The notes under the pieces were generated by a model. It saw nothing but the letters and a program-made list of their open reading frames with translations. It did not search any database and was not told where the DNA came from. Of a stretch of DNA of 64,000 nucleotides, positions 11,888 through 25,100 are shown piece after piece. This DNA is from Pyricularia pennisetigena (taxonomy: Eukaryota; Ascomycota; Sordariomycetes; Magnaporthales; Pyriculariaceae). A program made the position numbers and the translations under genes. Every line of letters begins with the position of its first letter. The stretch's first letter is position 1. The stretch lies in assembly GCF_004337985.1 (NCBI RefSeq), contig NC_043740.1, positions 1,531,200-1,595,199 of the forward strand. The letters are read 5' to 3'.

Positions 11888-14700
11888 TTTCGGTGTGTTG
11901 ATGGCGAATAAAAGGACGCAGCCTGTGTAGCAGAACAAACAGCGACGCTAAAGCATGTGCGCCTACTGTTTGCGCCTGTCAGTTTCTCGCAACCTTTCAA
12001 AAAAAAAAAAAAAAAAACGATATGGGACTCAGTGAGTGATGACAGATGTAATACTTGCGAAGACGTCCATGCATCAGGTCAGACTGATAAGGTTACATTT
12101 TGACCACAAAACCTTTACGCATATGGACGGTCTCTGGACATACGTTTCTCGTGTCCCACGTGATGGCTTGAATCTATAATTGCTGTGATACATTGAAACA
12201 GTAGTACTTGCTGACAGCAGGAGAAGTTGAGAGCGTAATATCACACGTGGCGAGACCAATGAGCCCATCCATGGTCAAGCGGACGTCCTCAGCGGATGCC
12301 AACACGCGTCAATACAGCATGATACTGCTATACATGCTCGGGAACTTCGGTTGTCAGAGTTTTCGCCTCTTGGTTGCCTTCCATGGCTTGCAGATGGTGT
12401 CGGATGGTCCGCCCACCGGACCCTTGGTGACGAGATGGATATGGGGGACACGGGGAAGCGGGTATAGATCTTTCAGTGCTCTGGAAGAACAAGGGAAGTT
12501 CAAGCATGTGCGCGTAACCTCCCGGTACATTGTCGACATATCATGACAACCGGCGGACAGCGAGCACTTTGCGAACCATCCGACGCCCGAATGATACACG
12601 CCGGGCGCTTCCCCCCTATCGCCTGCGCGATCGACCCCACTCGGTAACACCTTTCCAGACCAACTTAGCGAGCCGCTCTTTCAGTACTGGCCGCCCTTTC
12701 CCCCCCTCGTGCGTCACCCTGCAGTTGGTGGCCCATTCGATAGATGATCGAGGACAAGCTATCCATCCCTCTCCGTCTCTCTTCCTCATCCTCCAACGTC
12801 TCCGAAATCGCAAGGTGAAACCCCCCCAATCCACCTCACATGCGCTCCTCCATGCTGCGGTGGCACGGTGCGCAACATTGGCTGACAAAGCTCAATTCCA
12901 CAACCACACGCATATCGTAGCCTATATGCTGTGTAAGGGAGCAGCGTCCTACGTGGACTGCTTGAGTTTTTTGTTGCGCTTGTGTTGGTCGGCTTTCCCC
13001 CCGCCCCCCCCAAATACATGCATGTCTCGACATGTTACACTGCTTGGGCTGAGCCTACCTCTTTCTCTCCTTTTATCTCTCTCTTTTCACTTTCTGCAGT
13101 CAATGCCGCAACTAACCATTCGGAGCAAGCACCGACAAGATATGATTGGACGGTGATGGGCCTTTTGTTTGCTGTTTCCTGTGTTACTACATACATCTGT
13201 CTATGTCATTCGGCCCTTTTCGAGAGTACCTGCATATACATCTTGTCTTGACAGCGAGGGCCGCCAGATTGTGGCCTGTGGTGCCACGCGAGGGCTGAGA
13301 GGCTGGGGAGACCGGCTTCTACTCGCTTCAACTCGAGCATCTCCTCTGAAGGGCAAGTCTACTGAACCGGTGGGTTTTTTTTATTGTTTCGTGTTCGTAT
13401 ACATGATGGGCATTATAGTACGAAGCACATTGCAAAGGAGTTAGAGTGGGCACCAAGCTGCCTTGCTCATCACAATCTATCTCTACGCCTCATCTTGTCT
13501 TAACTATAGCACCAACATGTTAAGCACAAACTGCCAAGATCATGTCACAATCTTAACTGTCCATGGAGTGCCTGGCTATATGCGCTGATCCCTAGAACTG
13601 CCGCATTCAGCTGCCACTCTTGGTCTGATCCTCATGGAAGGCAATCGTTGAATGGGATGGACGGCGGCATCCCTTTTTTTTTCGGAACCGCCTCACTACC
13701 TCCGATAATCGGCGAGCTCTTTTTTTTTCTATCTTTTTTTTTTTTTTTTTTTTTTTTTTTGCGCATCTGTGGGCGGCGACGCTCGGGCTGACGATCCTTG
13801 AGGGAGTTTGATATTGACTTGTGCTACCCGAATTCCAAACAATGCTCGTTAACCATGAGGTGGCAAGTCTCACGCCTCGCTGGGGGTGGGAATCTCTCCT
13901 GAGATTTTGTTTTATTGGGGGGGTAAAGGCTACTCCCTGAATGTTTGGGCTGCCGGGAAACAGGCCGGAAGTCGAAGTGTCGCGTGCGTTCTCCATGCGC
14001 TTAGTCTTTGGGATCTATCGTTGCTTCCATGACATATGTCTTGGTACGTACCAGCCTCTGGTCCCCCTTGTGCTGATGCTGCCAGAGGAGATCTAGACCT
14101 CCGTAGAACCGGTGGATATCTGTTCGCCGCGCTCTTTTTTTCTTTTTCTTATTTTTTTTCACGAGAAGGACCCTGCGGCCCCCATTCTGCCCCGTGGTTG
14201 TTGTGGGAATAGGTTACTACTATAAGCTAGACTAGCTCTAGTTCTAAAAGTTCGACCAGTCTAGACTACCTAGACGTATAGCAAACAGCATTTACTTTTT
14301 GGAACCGGCGGCGTGCGGCTCCACAGGGCCGATGATCCAAACTCAAATTCACGACACGTGGCTGTGCCCTGAGCTGGTTTGACCACGACGGGACGCCTCC
14401 CGCGATGAACGACAGTGGGAATGAATGTTTTAGTTTTCCAATGTTCTGGTAGATATTTGGGTGGAGGTTGGGATGGGATACAACAAAATCTTAAAAAAAA
14501 AATTGGCAAAATGAACCCGAAAACTAAAACAAAAATCAAAATACACATGAGACAGAGAAAGAAGGTTTAAGCGGAACTGGGATATATCGACTCCACCACT
14601 GATCGCGAGTACGCGTTTCTTTGATGTTTTGCTTTGCCGAGATTACTCAAGTACGAATTGTTTAGTACAAAAGTCAGAGTTTGGAGCGGGTGCTTTGATT
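11888..14700. other. Start of the gene-free interval downstream of DSL1
   Basis: This stretch follows the DSL1 stop and holds no gene I can support. It has an A19 run at 11999-12017, pyrimidine-rich DNA around 12,600-13,100, a C-rich patch at about 13,003-13,017, a T27 run at 13,734-13,760, and a cluster of CTAG/TCTAGAC words at about 14,226-14,272. The longest open frame (12,530-13,156, + strand) gives a low-complexity protein rich in Ser, Leu, His and Pro with no motif, and I do not call it. Confidence 0.6.
13734..13760. repeat. T27 homopolymer
   Basis: A perfect run of 27 T, preceded by shorter T runs from about 13,672. It is one of five homopolymers of 27-40 bases between 13.7 and 21.3 kb. 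Confidence 0.95.
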
Positions 14701-15021
14701 TTTTTTTTTTTTTTTCCTGCTTCTAGAGTTTCCGCTCTACTTCAAGTTAAGTAACTGTTATTGTGAACCACCCATGCAACTTAAAGAAACAAACAGAAAA
14801 AAAAGGAGAAACAAGACACGAGTAATGGCATAACGAAGATCTTAGATCATAGAAACCCAAAAAGCAGAGCCCAGTTCCCCACAATCATGACGGCACTACC
14901 GAGAAAACCCCCTAAAATAGAAACTCGGCTGGTGCTTGCACCCCTGAGTTTGGATGACAAGGTATCAAAAAGGGATGGCCCGGGGCGGTCATGCGCTATT
15001 TCCATATATATTGTTGAAAGA

Positions 15022-15022
<1 letters not shown>

Positions 15023-15054
<32 letters not shown>
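15023..15054. repeat. A32 homopolymer
   Basis: A perfect run of 32 A following TTGTTGAAAGAC. I see no clear flanking target-site duplication that would mark it as a retroelement tail. Confidence 0.95.
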
Positions 15055-15057
<3 letters not shown>

Positions 15058-16221
15058 TGTGCATGTTCAAGGACTCCCAGAGAAGAATAATAATAGGTAC
15101 GGCAGTGATTAAAGCTTAATGACGATCAATGAAGTGAAACATGTCCAAAAGGGAACATGCTTTCTTTATTCGTAAGCAAACAAGACTGTCGGTAAGCGAT
15201 GTGACGGGATTCCTTTTCGGCACTGTACTGTGTATGTTTACATATCATCTACCTAAGGCACCTTGGGGACTTACTCAGATAAGGTAGGCAAACTGAGCTG
15301 TTTGTTTCAAGGCCAGATTAGGCAGGTTTGTTTAGAATTTGGAAGAAAAACAACCTTACCTATTACATGTAATTACGGATGCAACGGAATTTGAACAATA
15401 AAGGAAGTATTCGCTCATTCATGTTACACTAAGTACCACGGAACAAAGAGGTACATTGATGATTGCACACCGCCGCCCCCAGTCACCTACCTGCCTAGCT
15501 GCTGCAACTGACCGCAGCATCAACGATAACGCAGGGAATATCTCACCCTCATTGTTTTTTGTTTTGTCAATCCACATGGGCGCCCCCCGCAGAATTAGTC
15601 AATCAGTGAGTCGATCATTTAGTGTTGCCTGTTTTTCTTCTCTTTTTTTTTTATTTTATTTTTTTTTCTCCGCTAGTCCTGTGGCGCACACAAGAGATAG
15701 CATATTGACATGGCGGATAATATGACAACTCATGCTGACCTTGCATGAGGCTGACCGGGCAGCGGCATATTTGGAGAGGAAAAAAAAGAAAAGAAAAATA
15801 AGGTGAGAAAAAAATTATCTTTAGACAGAGGATCCTAGGCTTAGAGTTTGCTAAGCAGCTGTCAATTCACTAATCATGTTCGTGTGACCTATTTACTTCA
15901 AACAAATGACCTTGGGATAACCCTTGATTATGCTTGTGTGACTGGATTTGTTTTGGCAGGCTGACGAATGAGAAAAAAACAAATGACAAGGTTGCACAAT
16001 AAAAAAAATAAAATAAAAAAAGTCATAGAAAAAAAAAAGGAGCAATGCATCCCTACAAAAATGGCATGATGGGGGTATTACCGTAAGGATAATGTTGCTC
16101 TTAACTGCTTGCCTTGCATGAGCATGCGCGTGGCACAAGGCATTGGCACTGAGATGTTTTTTTGTTGTTCGGTTCTGATGATCGGATTTTGACCAAAAGG
16201 AGATGCCGATGGGGTGCGGCA

Positions 16222-16240
16222 AACACACACACACACACAC
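16222..16240. repeat. (AC)n microsatellite
   Basis: About nine and a half AC units, followed by two interrupted GCACAC units. Confidence 0.9.
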
Positions 16241-17609
16241 GCACACGCACAAGGCACCTTGGAGGTATGGTATTGTATCTAGGAAGATGCTGGCTGACCA
16301 AAATGGAAAGCATTACAAAAGTGGCAGGTACATCAATTTAAGTTGTACAACATGGAATTTACTCTGATCTGCACTTATTTGGTTGTTTCAACCACACCAA
16401 CAATCCCCCAGGGAAGGTATCGGCCCTATTTGGATTTGCATTTTTTTTTTTGTCTCCCTCAGCTCACGCTCATGCTCCAGCTCATTTCCAATCTATGTTT
16501 TTTTTTTCTTCTCACTGTTCACCGCCAGGTTATTCCAAGACCATGCCTTGCAAGGGGAAGAAATTTGACACACTTTAGGGATGTTGTAAGCCAGTTGACG
16601 GTTGACTGCAGATCGAACACTGCAGCCTTGCCAACTCTGTCCAGGAATGGACGGCCCATTAAGACCGAACTAACCCGGCGGGACGCGTCAGGGCTAGCAA
16701 AGGCTTTTTGCAGATCAAGGGTCCTCGTGCAGAAATGACCGCACATGAACTGTTTATCGCTCCGGGCTAAGGGCGGGGGTTTGGAAGACGATGAGAAAAG
16801 GCGACGGATGATAAGAAAGGAAAAGAAAAAAAGGCAAGAGACTGACTAATTTCGAGCAGAATGTATTACGCCTTGCATGCTATGGTATAATCTTTCAAGT
16901 AACACAGGCCAAGTGACAATAAAATATATATACATATATGTCGGGAGAATCACACCAAAATAGGCACGACACCAACTTCACAAGATGACAAGGGATGCGT
17001 TTGACAAAGACAAATCGGGAGTATATCTTGGATTCTCTCACCGGTTAATGCGGGGTGCGTGTCGACAAAAGCAGGAACAGAAGAAAAATAGACGTATACT
17101 ACCTAGTGCCATGTATATCGGGGTCTCACCGGTCGAGAAAACGGCACGAAGCCGTAAACGCTTCAATCGTGCAGTAAAGACAAGTTTCAGGGGGGGAGGG
17201 ACTATGACCCTTTCTGTTTGAAGGTTGCTTTTATCATGTTGGTTGGTTATAACTTCGCTACGGCATACAAGAAAGGAAATATCTTGCTTCTTGTTATTCC
17301 CAACTGAAGTTGCGTATTTTTTTTCTCTTTCTTTTTCTTTTCCCCAATTGATCGATCAACTTTGGATTGACAACTCACTATCTCAAGCCATGAGCTATTT
17401 TACCCCCATCCGCCTGCCAATTGTTGTCTTTTTGCTGACGAAGATGCATGCGGGCACCAAACATCTGGTTGGCTGCGGCCTCAGGAGGTTTGCACGATAT
17501 CGATATTGGCATTATTGGCAGTATAAAAAAGGACTCGCATTAACTCGGCCAACACCCTGTTCACTAGCAAAACCTAAGCCGAACTCCAAGGCCAGAACTT
17601 TGCCAAAAG

Positions 17610-17649
<40 letters not shown>
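17610..17649. repeat. A40 homopolymer
   Basis: A perfect run of 40 A, the longest single-base run in the window. It is followed directly by TGACGGAAGC. Confidence 0.95.
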
Positions 17650-17651
<2 letters not shown>

Positions 17652-18707
17652 ACGGAAGCTTCTCACTGGCCGGATAAAAGCAGAGATACGGCCAGCCACA
17701 CGCGGTACTCTCGATACACTCCTCAAATGGGATAGCTACGGAGTATCAAACCAACAACGATAGCCAGTGTTACACGCACGCATAACAGGCAAAAGCCACT
17801 GGGAATGCAGTGTCAGAAACGAGATTATCGCCCCGTGACCGACCATATTTGCCCATGTAAAATTGATGCACGTTTGCATGGTCCATCCCCTGGGAGTCAT
17901 CTCTCGGGCGCGGTGTGAGCACTCTAGATGATGCCATTGGCTTTGGAGAACCGGGAGGAATTGCTCCTCCGACTGTAGCCGTGTAGACTACTGCATGGCT
18001 TGATTTTTTTTTTTTTCTTTTGTAGGTTGCCTTTTGATTGCTCCCGGCGTTATCATCTGTCGAGAGGGATCCTGCTGGCGGAGCGTGGGGTGCATACAAT
18101 TGTGGTATTCTTGGGTGATCGGGATCGATCCACACACCCCCACACACTCACTCCCTCACCTGTATCTGTACAGTATAGTACTCCAAATCTGTCTTGGCAG
18201 TTAGTATGCAGACAAGACGTAGCAGTAGTTCAGAGAATAGTCCCAAAGTAAGGTCTCGAATATCGCTTTGCAGACTCAAGTAGAAACAGGCGTATTGGCA
18301 CCCTCTGTCGATCATCCCCTATCTTGTTATGGTCTTCGGGAGGGGAGGTTGATCATCGCCCGCGCAGGGGAATGCGGTTTGTTATCAATTCTCCTAACGA
18401 CGACGTGTCTTCGGATCCTGCTGACAGGTGGCTTACTATGTGCTTTACTATGGTACATCCGTGAGGGGATTTGTGGAGATGTTGGAGTAGCAAGATTGAA
18501 AATGAGTAAAGCTAGCTGTTCAACACGAATACTTACGGATACTACACCTACCCAGACGAGTAATAACTACGTGGTACACCAGGCCCACGACAGCCCGCCT
18601 ACATACCACATAACCCCCCTGTGTGGTAATTAATTACTCCATACCTACCATACCTCGGGTATAACATCGCACAGTCGTATGTGGGGGATGGCGTGCAGCT
18701 TGCATCA

Positions 18708-18718
18708 GGAATCGAACC
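18708..18718 (-). promoter_or_regulatory. Isolated TFIIIC B-box-like element
   Basis: The minus strand reads GGTTCGATTCC, a full match to the TFIIIC B-box consensus GGTTCGANTCC. I could not fold a tRNA around it: the T-stem would be imperfect, no anticodon stem pairs, and no A-box lies at the right distance. It could be an extra-TFIIIC-type site, a tRNA relic or chance; by composition about one such word in eight windows of this size would be expected. Confidence 0.35.
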
Positions 18719-18867
18719 AAAGAATCCATGGAGCTTTGAGTTTCCCACTCTTCGTTCCTGCTGTTTTCTATGGGTGGTGAACAATTCTTGCAACACTCTT
18801 TGCTTTTCTTCTGTCTCCTCCACCCCTCGGTGCTCCTCCCCCCTCCCCTGTACGAGGACGTAACTGC

Positions 18868-18888
18868 TGCATGTTGCATGTTGCATGT
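18868..18888. repeat. (TGCATGT)3 tandem repeat
   Basis: Three perfect 7-base units, followed by degenerate copies TTGCAT and TTGCATGC up to about 18,910. Confidence 0.85.
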
Positions 18889-20704
18889 TACAGGTTGCAT
18901 ATTGCATGCAGCGTGCTTCTTTCTTCCTCTGGCAGGACAGGTTCGATGTTCAGGTGATGTGATATAATGCAAGAAGAGCCCACTCGAGCAAAGAGCCGAT
19001 AGGATATAGCCGTGGAATGCGCATGGTAATCTGGTGAGGGGAAAAAAGAGAGGGAGATCCCACAATATCCCTTGGATTCCGACATTGCATTCAGCACGTC
19101 GGAAGCCAAGGAATCGAGCGAGGACAAGAAAGCCAAAAGTTAAAAAAAAAAAAAAAAATGAAAAGAAAAGAAAGAAAAGAAGATTAAATCCAGGCTGAAA
19201 AAAAAGTCGCATAGGGAACGGTCGTCCGACCAGGCTCCAGACAAATCCATAGTACCGGTTCTCCTGAAGAACCAGTGGGGAGAGGGACACGCTGCCGTTG
19301 CGGGGCATGTTGCTTGTCCCGATCGCATGTCCTGAGAGTTGCATGTAATTACCTACCGAATGGCATGAGCACTTTGTTATATGGTGCGATGGCCAATGGA
19401 GGGAGAATCCGTCATGAGGGGAAAAGCCTCAAAACCGCGTCGTAATCCGACATCGTAAGCTGGTCGTCATAGAACGATTCATAGCATATGAGGGTTTTGG
19501 AGAAAGGGCGAATGGGAAGCGTTGCACAAGTGAGGTGGCTATCCTCTTCTAATCAGATCCATGGTCTCGATTGGCTTTGTTTTCCTTCTCCAATTTTTCT
19601 TGTTCGAATCGAAACGGATCAGCACTTCCAGCTCATTCCACCGGGCAAGGGCAAGAACTGACGTGCGTCGAAGTGGAGAGGAGACGTTTCTACTACAGAG
19701 AGTTACGACTACGTTACCTTATCTGACTGTATCCCGAGGTGGGTTACCGCTTGCTTACCGAGAAAGTAAGTATATTTATGTACATGGTAGAGCGGGTAGA
19801 AAAATACCGTAACAATGTCCTCATCTTTACATGATCGATGATAGATCGGTCTAGCGATTAGAGAAGCTTCTGAACTTGCCCTATGTGTAAAAGACAATAT
19901 GCAGAGGAACTTGGAGTTCGTGGCCCGATCATTGGTCAGAACAATTTTTGACATGTTCGCGGGGAAGTTGTACCGTGTGACCAACTACGACACCATGGGA
20001 AACGGAACTTTCCTCTTTTTTTTTTCTTCTCCCTCGCCTTCTCTTCCTCCCTCCTTTGTGTCTGTCTCATGCCTGGCCATCCACACCATCATAGAGCCAC
20101 CCTATTCCCATCCCCTGCCTCCTCATAACCAGGGACCACCTGGGTAAGGGGAAGCTTCAGCCTTTCGCGATCTGCTTTGGTTCTACTGTAGGCAAGAAAG
20201 GGCACGGCCATGAATAAGCTGTGTCAAATTGACGGCACAAGCGAGAGTTGCGTTGTTCTAAGGACTGATGGCGACATTGGTTCATGAACCATGTCCGTTT
20301 TCTGTTCCTTGTAGTCCGTATAGACTGCCGGCCGGGTCAGCACGGTCAGTCGAAAGTATCAAACCCCAAGACCCCAATAGTCTGTGGCAGTCAATTCTAT
20401 TTGGCCCTCACAACCTTTCATCGTGCGACTCGATCATGACTGGCGCGGAAGTGCCTCCGATTGTGGCCGTGATCCAATCAAGCTGAAAATATGAAGCCGT
20501 CCTGTCCGTCGGGGAGGGGGATTGAGGAAATCTCGTGCATCAGTAAAGCTAGCTAGCACAGCAGCAACCCGCTCGGATGGAATCAAGTCCAAGTGTAGCT
20601 TCCAATGCAGGGAAAAGTTATTATTTCAATGTTTGATTTCCGGCAATGTTAGCCCTCAAAGCTGTACGTACTACTACTGCATGCACCGTTTAGAGGAGGG
20701 CAAG

Positions 20705-20708
<4 letters not shown>

Positions 20709-20747
<39 letters not shown>
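20709..20747. repeat. A39 homopolymer
   Basis: A perfect run of 39 A, just after the word AAGGTTT and before CGGTTGTGG. Confidence 0.95.
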
Positions 20748-20748
<1 letters not shown>

Positions 20749-21243
20749 GGTTGTGGGCTCAACCATACGATGGCAGCCATCCGACATGGCAAGCGCTGTC
20801 TCACTACATATAAGCTACCTTTACCAAAGCGCTAAATGATGGGAAAACGGGATCCGGTGCGGAACATGAGAGATCCCGCGCCAAAGTCTTACTTTTTCCT
20901 TCCATTATCGCGCGTCTTTTCTGATCCCTTGACTTCCGAAAGCCCAGAAGCTCCATCGTCTGGCTCCATTCATCGAATATTTTGTGCCGAGGGAAAGGGA
21001 GGGGGCGATTTTGACGGAAAGGAAAAGGGGGATGGGAACCGCCATTCTGTGAGCATTAGCACTAGACTAGACTAGGGACGGCTCTTGATGCGGCAATCCG
21101 TTGAGCCCCAACTAAAATCCAAGCGTCGAGCATACAGGTTAGCGTTCTGTGATCAACGTGGCCCTCTCACACTAGAGCACATGGCAAGGAACGCGCCGTC
21201 GAATTGGGAGACCCTTGGGGTCCGGGTGGTCGCTTCGAAGAAG

Positions 21244-21245
<2 letters not shown>

Positions 21246-21276
<31 letters not shown>
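21246..21276. repeat. T31 homopolymer
   Basis: A perfect run of 31 T, about 500 bases from the A39 run and in the opposite base orientation. Confidence 0.95.
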
Positions 21277-21300
21277 CTCGCGGTTCATGTTCGCCTGAAA

Positions 21301-24300
21301 ATCAAAACCACTCGCCACTAGAGGCAATCACACCACTGACATGCATCGTCTAAACAACTCAAAAGAAAATTAAATAAGGGTTAAAGCACTCAAATGAGGA
21401 AATCTTGCTTCCTTTTGATAGAGACCCTGGAGGCGAGAAAAAAAAGGGGAGATGACAGATGTGGAGCGACATGCGCAGAACAAACAAAAGTGAGATGACA
21501 ACCGGCCAGCGTAGCAGACAGAGTGATCCATGAACCGCATATTGTGGCTTTTCGCGTCTGGGGTAAGAGACATCAAGGTCTCGGGTTAATACGAGGCAGG
21601 GTGCATGGTGTTTTGGTTTGTTGATGATGGAATGGAATGTTACCCCAAAAAGTGGCGCCATCAAATGTCTTGATTTGGGGTGTAAAAAACGTCAAGCTCG
21701 AGCTTCTCGAGTCACTGGGGGGTTTTCACCGTAGGAAATTGGAGTATCTCTCAAACGAACAGACTAAATCAACTCCAACGGTGCATCCCGCCGATACGTG
21801 TCGATTCGCACATTTGACGGGCCCGTCGGTTTCGAAAGATACTGCCCGCTCTCTCTCTCTCTCTCGGATACGCGGGAAATCAACTATTACTGTAGACCTG
21901 GGATAATAGGGCTGTTGTGATGCAAAGGGTGAGTGTTGTGTGTCGAGATGCACTAAGGAAAAGCAAAAATGAAAAAAAAAAAAAACTAAAAATATAAAAA
22001 AAAAAGACAAAGGCGATCAAAACCAGATTAATCGACCGGCGTCATGCCAATTACAAACAAGCAGATAAAACGCAAGATAAAAAGTCGATAAATAAGCGAT
22101 GGAAGAGGCAATTAATTGACTTTGACAAGTCAACTCTGACTGCCAGAGCGCCACCCCAAGCAGCTTCCTGACTTTTGCTTAATTCGGCAAATAATTCCGA
22201 GTACACTGACGGACTATATGACTAGTCAAAGCCTATAACTACAAACAATATCTTTCTATCTGCTTGGCTCATGTCAATTTTCACGTCGTCACAGAAGAAT
22301 TTTGGCAACAAAGCACAATGACAAACCAAAACGGTGGACTCGCAGCGACATCATTAATATACAGTACTACGTTACGTAGACATGCAGGCGGCGAATTGTG
22401 CATTAGAAATCCCGTCCTTTTGAGCCCCATACTTGTTTTGGTTTTGGATCTATTAATCATCATAAACTTTGCGATAATCGATATTTGTTCCGCGGCCCCA
22501 ACCCTGTCGATGACGTTTATAGCGACTGGGGTGCTCACATCTTTTTCCTTGGATAAGTTACAAACTAAGCACTTATACGGAAGCAGGCAAGCCCAGCAGT
22601 ACGACTCAGCCAAGGCCTTGCCCGCATGCAGATTATGGCTGCCTTGGTTGCCTCGCTGTACCCTATTCAAGGGGTTCGCATATCACCCGTCAAAAGTTCA
22701 CTTTGCATCTCTTGCCACCAGTCGTCGTCCTGCGCCTTCGGGTAACGATAAATGAGATTTGATGTGCCTCCAGTCGACTTATCAAGCCATGATGGACGTG
22801 GCGCAAGGAATACAAAGGACGACGGACGATGTCGTATTCCCAGTGGGTCAATGTGGGGTGGAGCAGGAAAGCTGTGGGTCCTTTCCCTATGCTACCTGTA
22901 GATCCTTAGCGACGATGAAACAAGAAGGGGTCCGCTCATCAGCGGATAACAATAGGCCAAAAGAAGGGTACTCTGCAGTGCCGAGCTGATCCTAATATTC
23001 GCAAAGGGACCGACAAACAAAATGGTAGATCTGCCTGTCAGTGAAACATGCAATGTTAAAGCTTTTTTTTTGCATCACGTTGATTAGCTATTATGGAGTA
23101 CCCAAAAAATTTCCTGGGCACGAACGAAATTGTCCGTATCCACGACAGGAAATCAGTCAGTGTGTTGGTGCGGGCGCATTAGCGTTGATCAATTAAGAGC
23201 AGAGATGGGAACAAAATCCACTGGTAGCAAGAGCCCATATCGATCTCCAGGCTTTCCCCATGTTCCGGCTGCATGTACTTCCTTCTCTCCATCCTTGTTG
23301 CCGATGGGCGCTGCAACACGCAGGGTCTGCCCGACTTTTGTCTTTATCTTTTTTTTTGTCTCTTTTCATCTGGTAATTGCTCATGAAGGAGAGGGGGCGC
23401 TCCCAGAGAAAGCCTGAGCAGCTCAGCTGGTCTGTCCCTTCTGCAGAGTGTTGCAACTCCACGGATAGTCGGCAAGGCAATATAAAACCACACTGCTTGG
23501 CATTCGTATGTTGCTACAACGGAAAGCTGGGCTTCCCCGAGGAATGAAAAAAAAGATCCATTGCCGGGTGGGAGCCAATGGAGAAGGAGAAGAGCGTGTG
23601 GCCTTGCACTTGGCTGATGCGTACGTTCGTTCCACTTGAATCGTGATGTTATCAAGAGACGAAATGAGATAGACTTTGTGTGACTCCAACCAGACCGACC
23701 GCCACAATCGGAACATAACGAACCAGATGAGATTTGGCATATGCGGCGTAATTTCTTCTCGACACCGGCGGGGAAGACAAAAAACAAATGTTGGCTGTCC
23801 AATCATGGCGAACAACTCGTCTGACGATGGCAAGGCGGTCTCACCCCAAGTGATCAGCCTTCTGGTGTCCACTCAGAACAAACGGCATACACAGCCAGGA
23901 ACCTTTTTTTAATTTTTTTTTATACCTCAGCCTTGGTCATGAAGATTTTTTCTGCGGTCATTGTGATGACCACAAACCAGAAACAAGGCAGTGGGACGGC
24001 GGCAATGGTGCCCCGGCGGCGGGTCAATCCCCTGAAGTTGGCAGAAAAATTGGGATGGGGAGGGGGTACGTAGCGCGTACCTTGCTTGCTATACAGTTGG
24101 CATTAACTAGGCTTTGACCTCATCAGTCAACATGTAATAAACGAATAATAAACGAGGGGACGGTTTGTTTGGTCTTGTCCTGGGTACCCCGTGACTCTCT
24201 TCCCTTCCAAAGCAACAGGGATCATAATCCAAACCACGCGGCCTTGGGCGCCAAGCGGGTGCCATTCCGCACGGGGGCACAACTGCATACAGCGTAGACG

Positions 24301-25100
24301 CCGTCTGCCTGACGTCTGTTGATCGAAACGCGATTAATCAATTGTGAGCTGCAGACAACATACCTGGCAGGCTGGAGTTAATTACTTCAGAGCCTTGGTT
24401 GGCAAGGTCTGATTTAACACAAGGGCATTTAACGTCGTGAATACTGGCTTGGTATACTTGGTATCAAAATGTAGAGACTTGGCCTGAAACTGACAATCCC
24501 TCACTGGTTGGTACTTTGAGTTGTCGCATACTCGACCATCACAATAGTCAACTGGACCAAGCCTCAAAACGATCGTCGGGCGGCTATTAGGGGAAGCCGA
24601 CTGGAAAATGGGGTTCAACAATGCAATTCCCATTTTTCTTGTTTGGTCCCTTGTTTTTCTCTTCTTCGCCAATTGATAGACAGGGGGAATGGAGCAAAAA
24701 CGAAAACAAACCCAAAAATAAAAATAAAAATAAAAAACAAGCCGAATAGAAGACACCATGTCGACAACAACATCGAAAAAAAAGACAACCCATGCTGGTG
24801 GTACATTTTAAACCTAAGAGCACTCCCGCCCCGCCCGCGTTGCTTCATTTCATCCGAGGTCGCCCCACAAACACAAAAAAAAAGAAAAAAAAAACACAGA
24901 AGAGAAAAGGGCGAAACAACTAGATAAACCCACTTTTGCCGTCGCTCATTGCCCACCCGAGCGAAGCGAAGCTCACCGTGCAGATGCAACGCCGCCTTCT
25001 CCGGGTGGCCCTCTGTCACTTTGTCCAATGGCGCACGACTTTCCTTATACCCACTAACTTTGAGGAAGAGACTCCCTCGGGGATTGTTTTCAGAACCCTT
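21301..25100. other. Gene-free interval, fourth part
   Basis: No gene is supported. There is a (CT)n patch at about 21,849-21,864, A-rich patches at about 21,970-22,010 and 24,710-24,900, and a T-rich patch near 23,345. The best open frame (22,264-22,755, + strand) contains one hydrophobic stretch but no recognisable domain, and its reverse strand is also open; I leave it uncalled. Confidence 0.55.

Larger units (their letters stand above)
14701..17700. other. Gene-free interval, second part
   Basis: No gene is supported. The stretch contains a T17 run at 14,699-14,715, an A32 run at 15,023-15,054, A/G-rich DNA around 15,780-16,040, an (AC)n repeat at 16,222-16,240, an AT dinucleotide patch at about 16,921-16,938 and an A40 run at 17,610-17,649. 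Open frames of 120-150 codons here are short, often read through the homopolymers, and lack domains. Confidence 0.6.
17701..21300. other. Gene-free interval, third part
   Basis: No gene is supported. The stretch includes a T-rich patch at about 18,005-18,020, CACACACCC-type sequence near 18,130, the TGCATGT tandem repeat at 18,868-18,888, an A17 run at 19,142-19,158, an A39 run at 20,709-20,747 and a T31 run at 21,246-21,276. An isolated B-box-like word sits at 18,708-18,718 on the minus strand. The 236-codon minus-strand frame at 18,634-19,344 reads through low-complexity Phe- and Leu-rich sequence and is not called. Confidence 0.6.

Noticed and set aside
12530..13156. 208-codon + strand frame in the gene-free interval
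   Set aside because: Low-complexity Ser/Leu/His/Pro sequence, no domain, no codon bias, and no splice partner.
18634..19344. 236-codon minus-strand frame
   Set aside because: It reads through an A/T run as poly-Phe and through the TGCATGT repeat as Cys/Met/Gln, so it is open only by composition.
19545..19630. Possible tRNA around GTTCGAATC (+ strand) with GATCC and GGATC ends
   Set aside because: The A-box match is poor, the T-stem is imperfect and no anticodon stem or terminator is seen.
22264..22755. 163-codon frame with a hydrophobic stretch
   Set aside because: No ATG-proximal leader signals, no family, and the reverse strand is equally open. Kept uncalled, though expression data could revive it.
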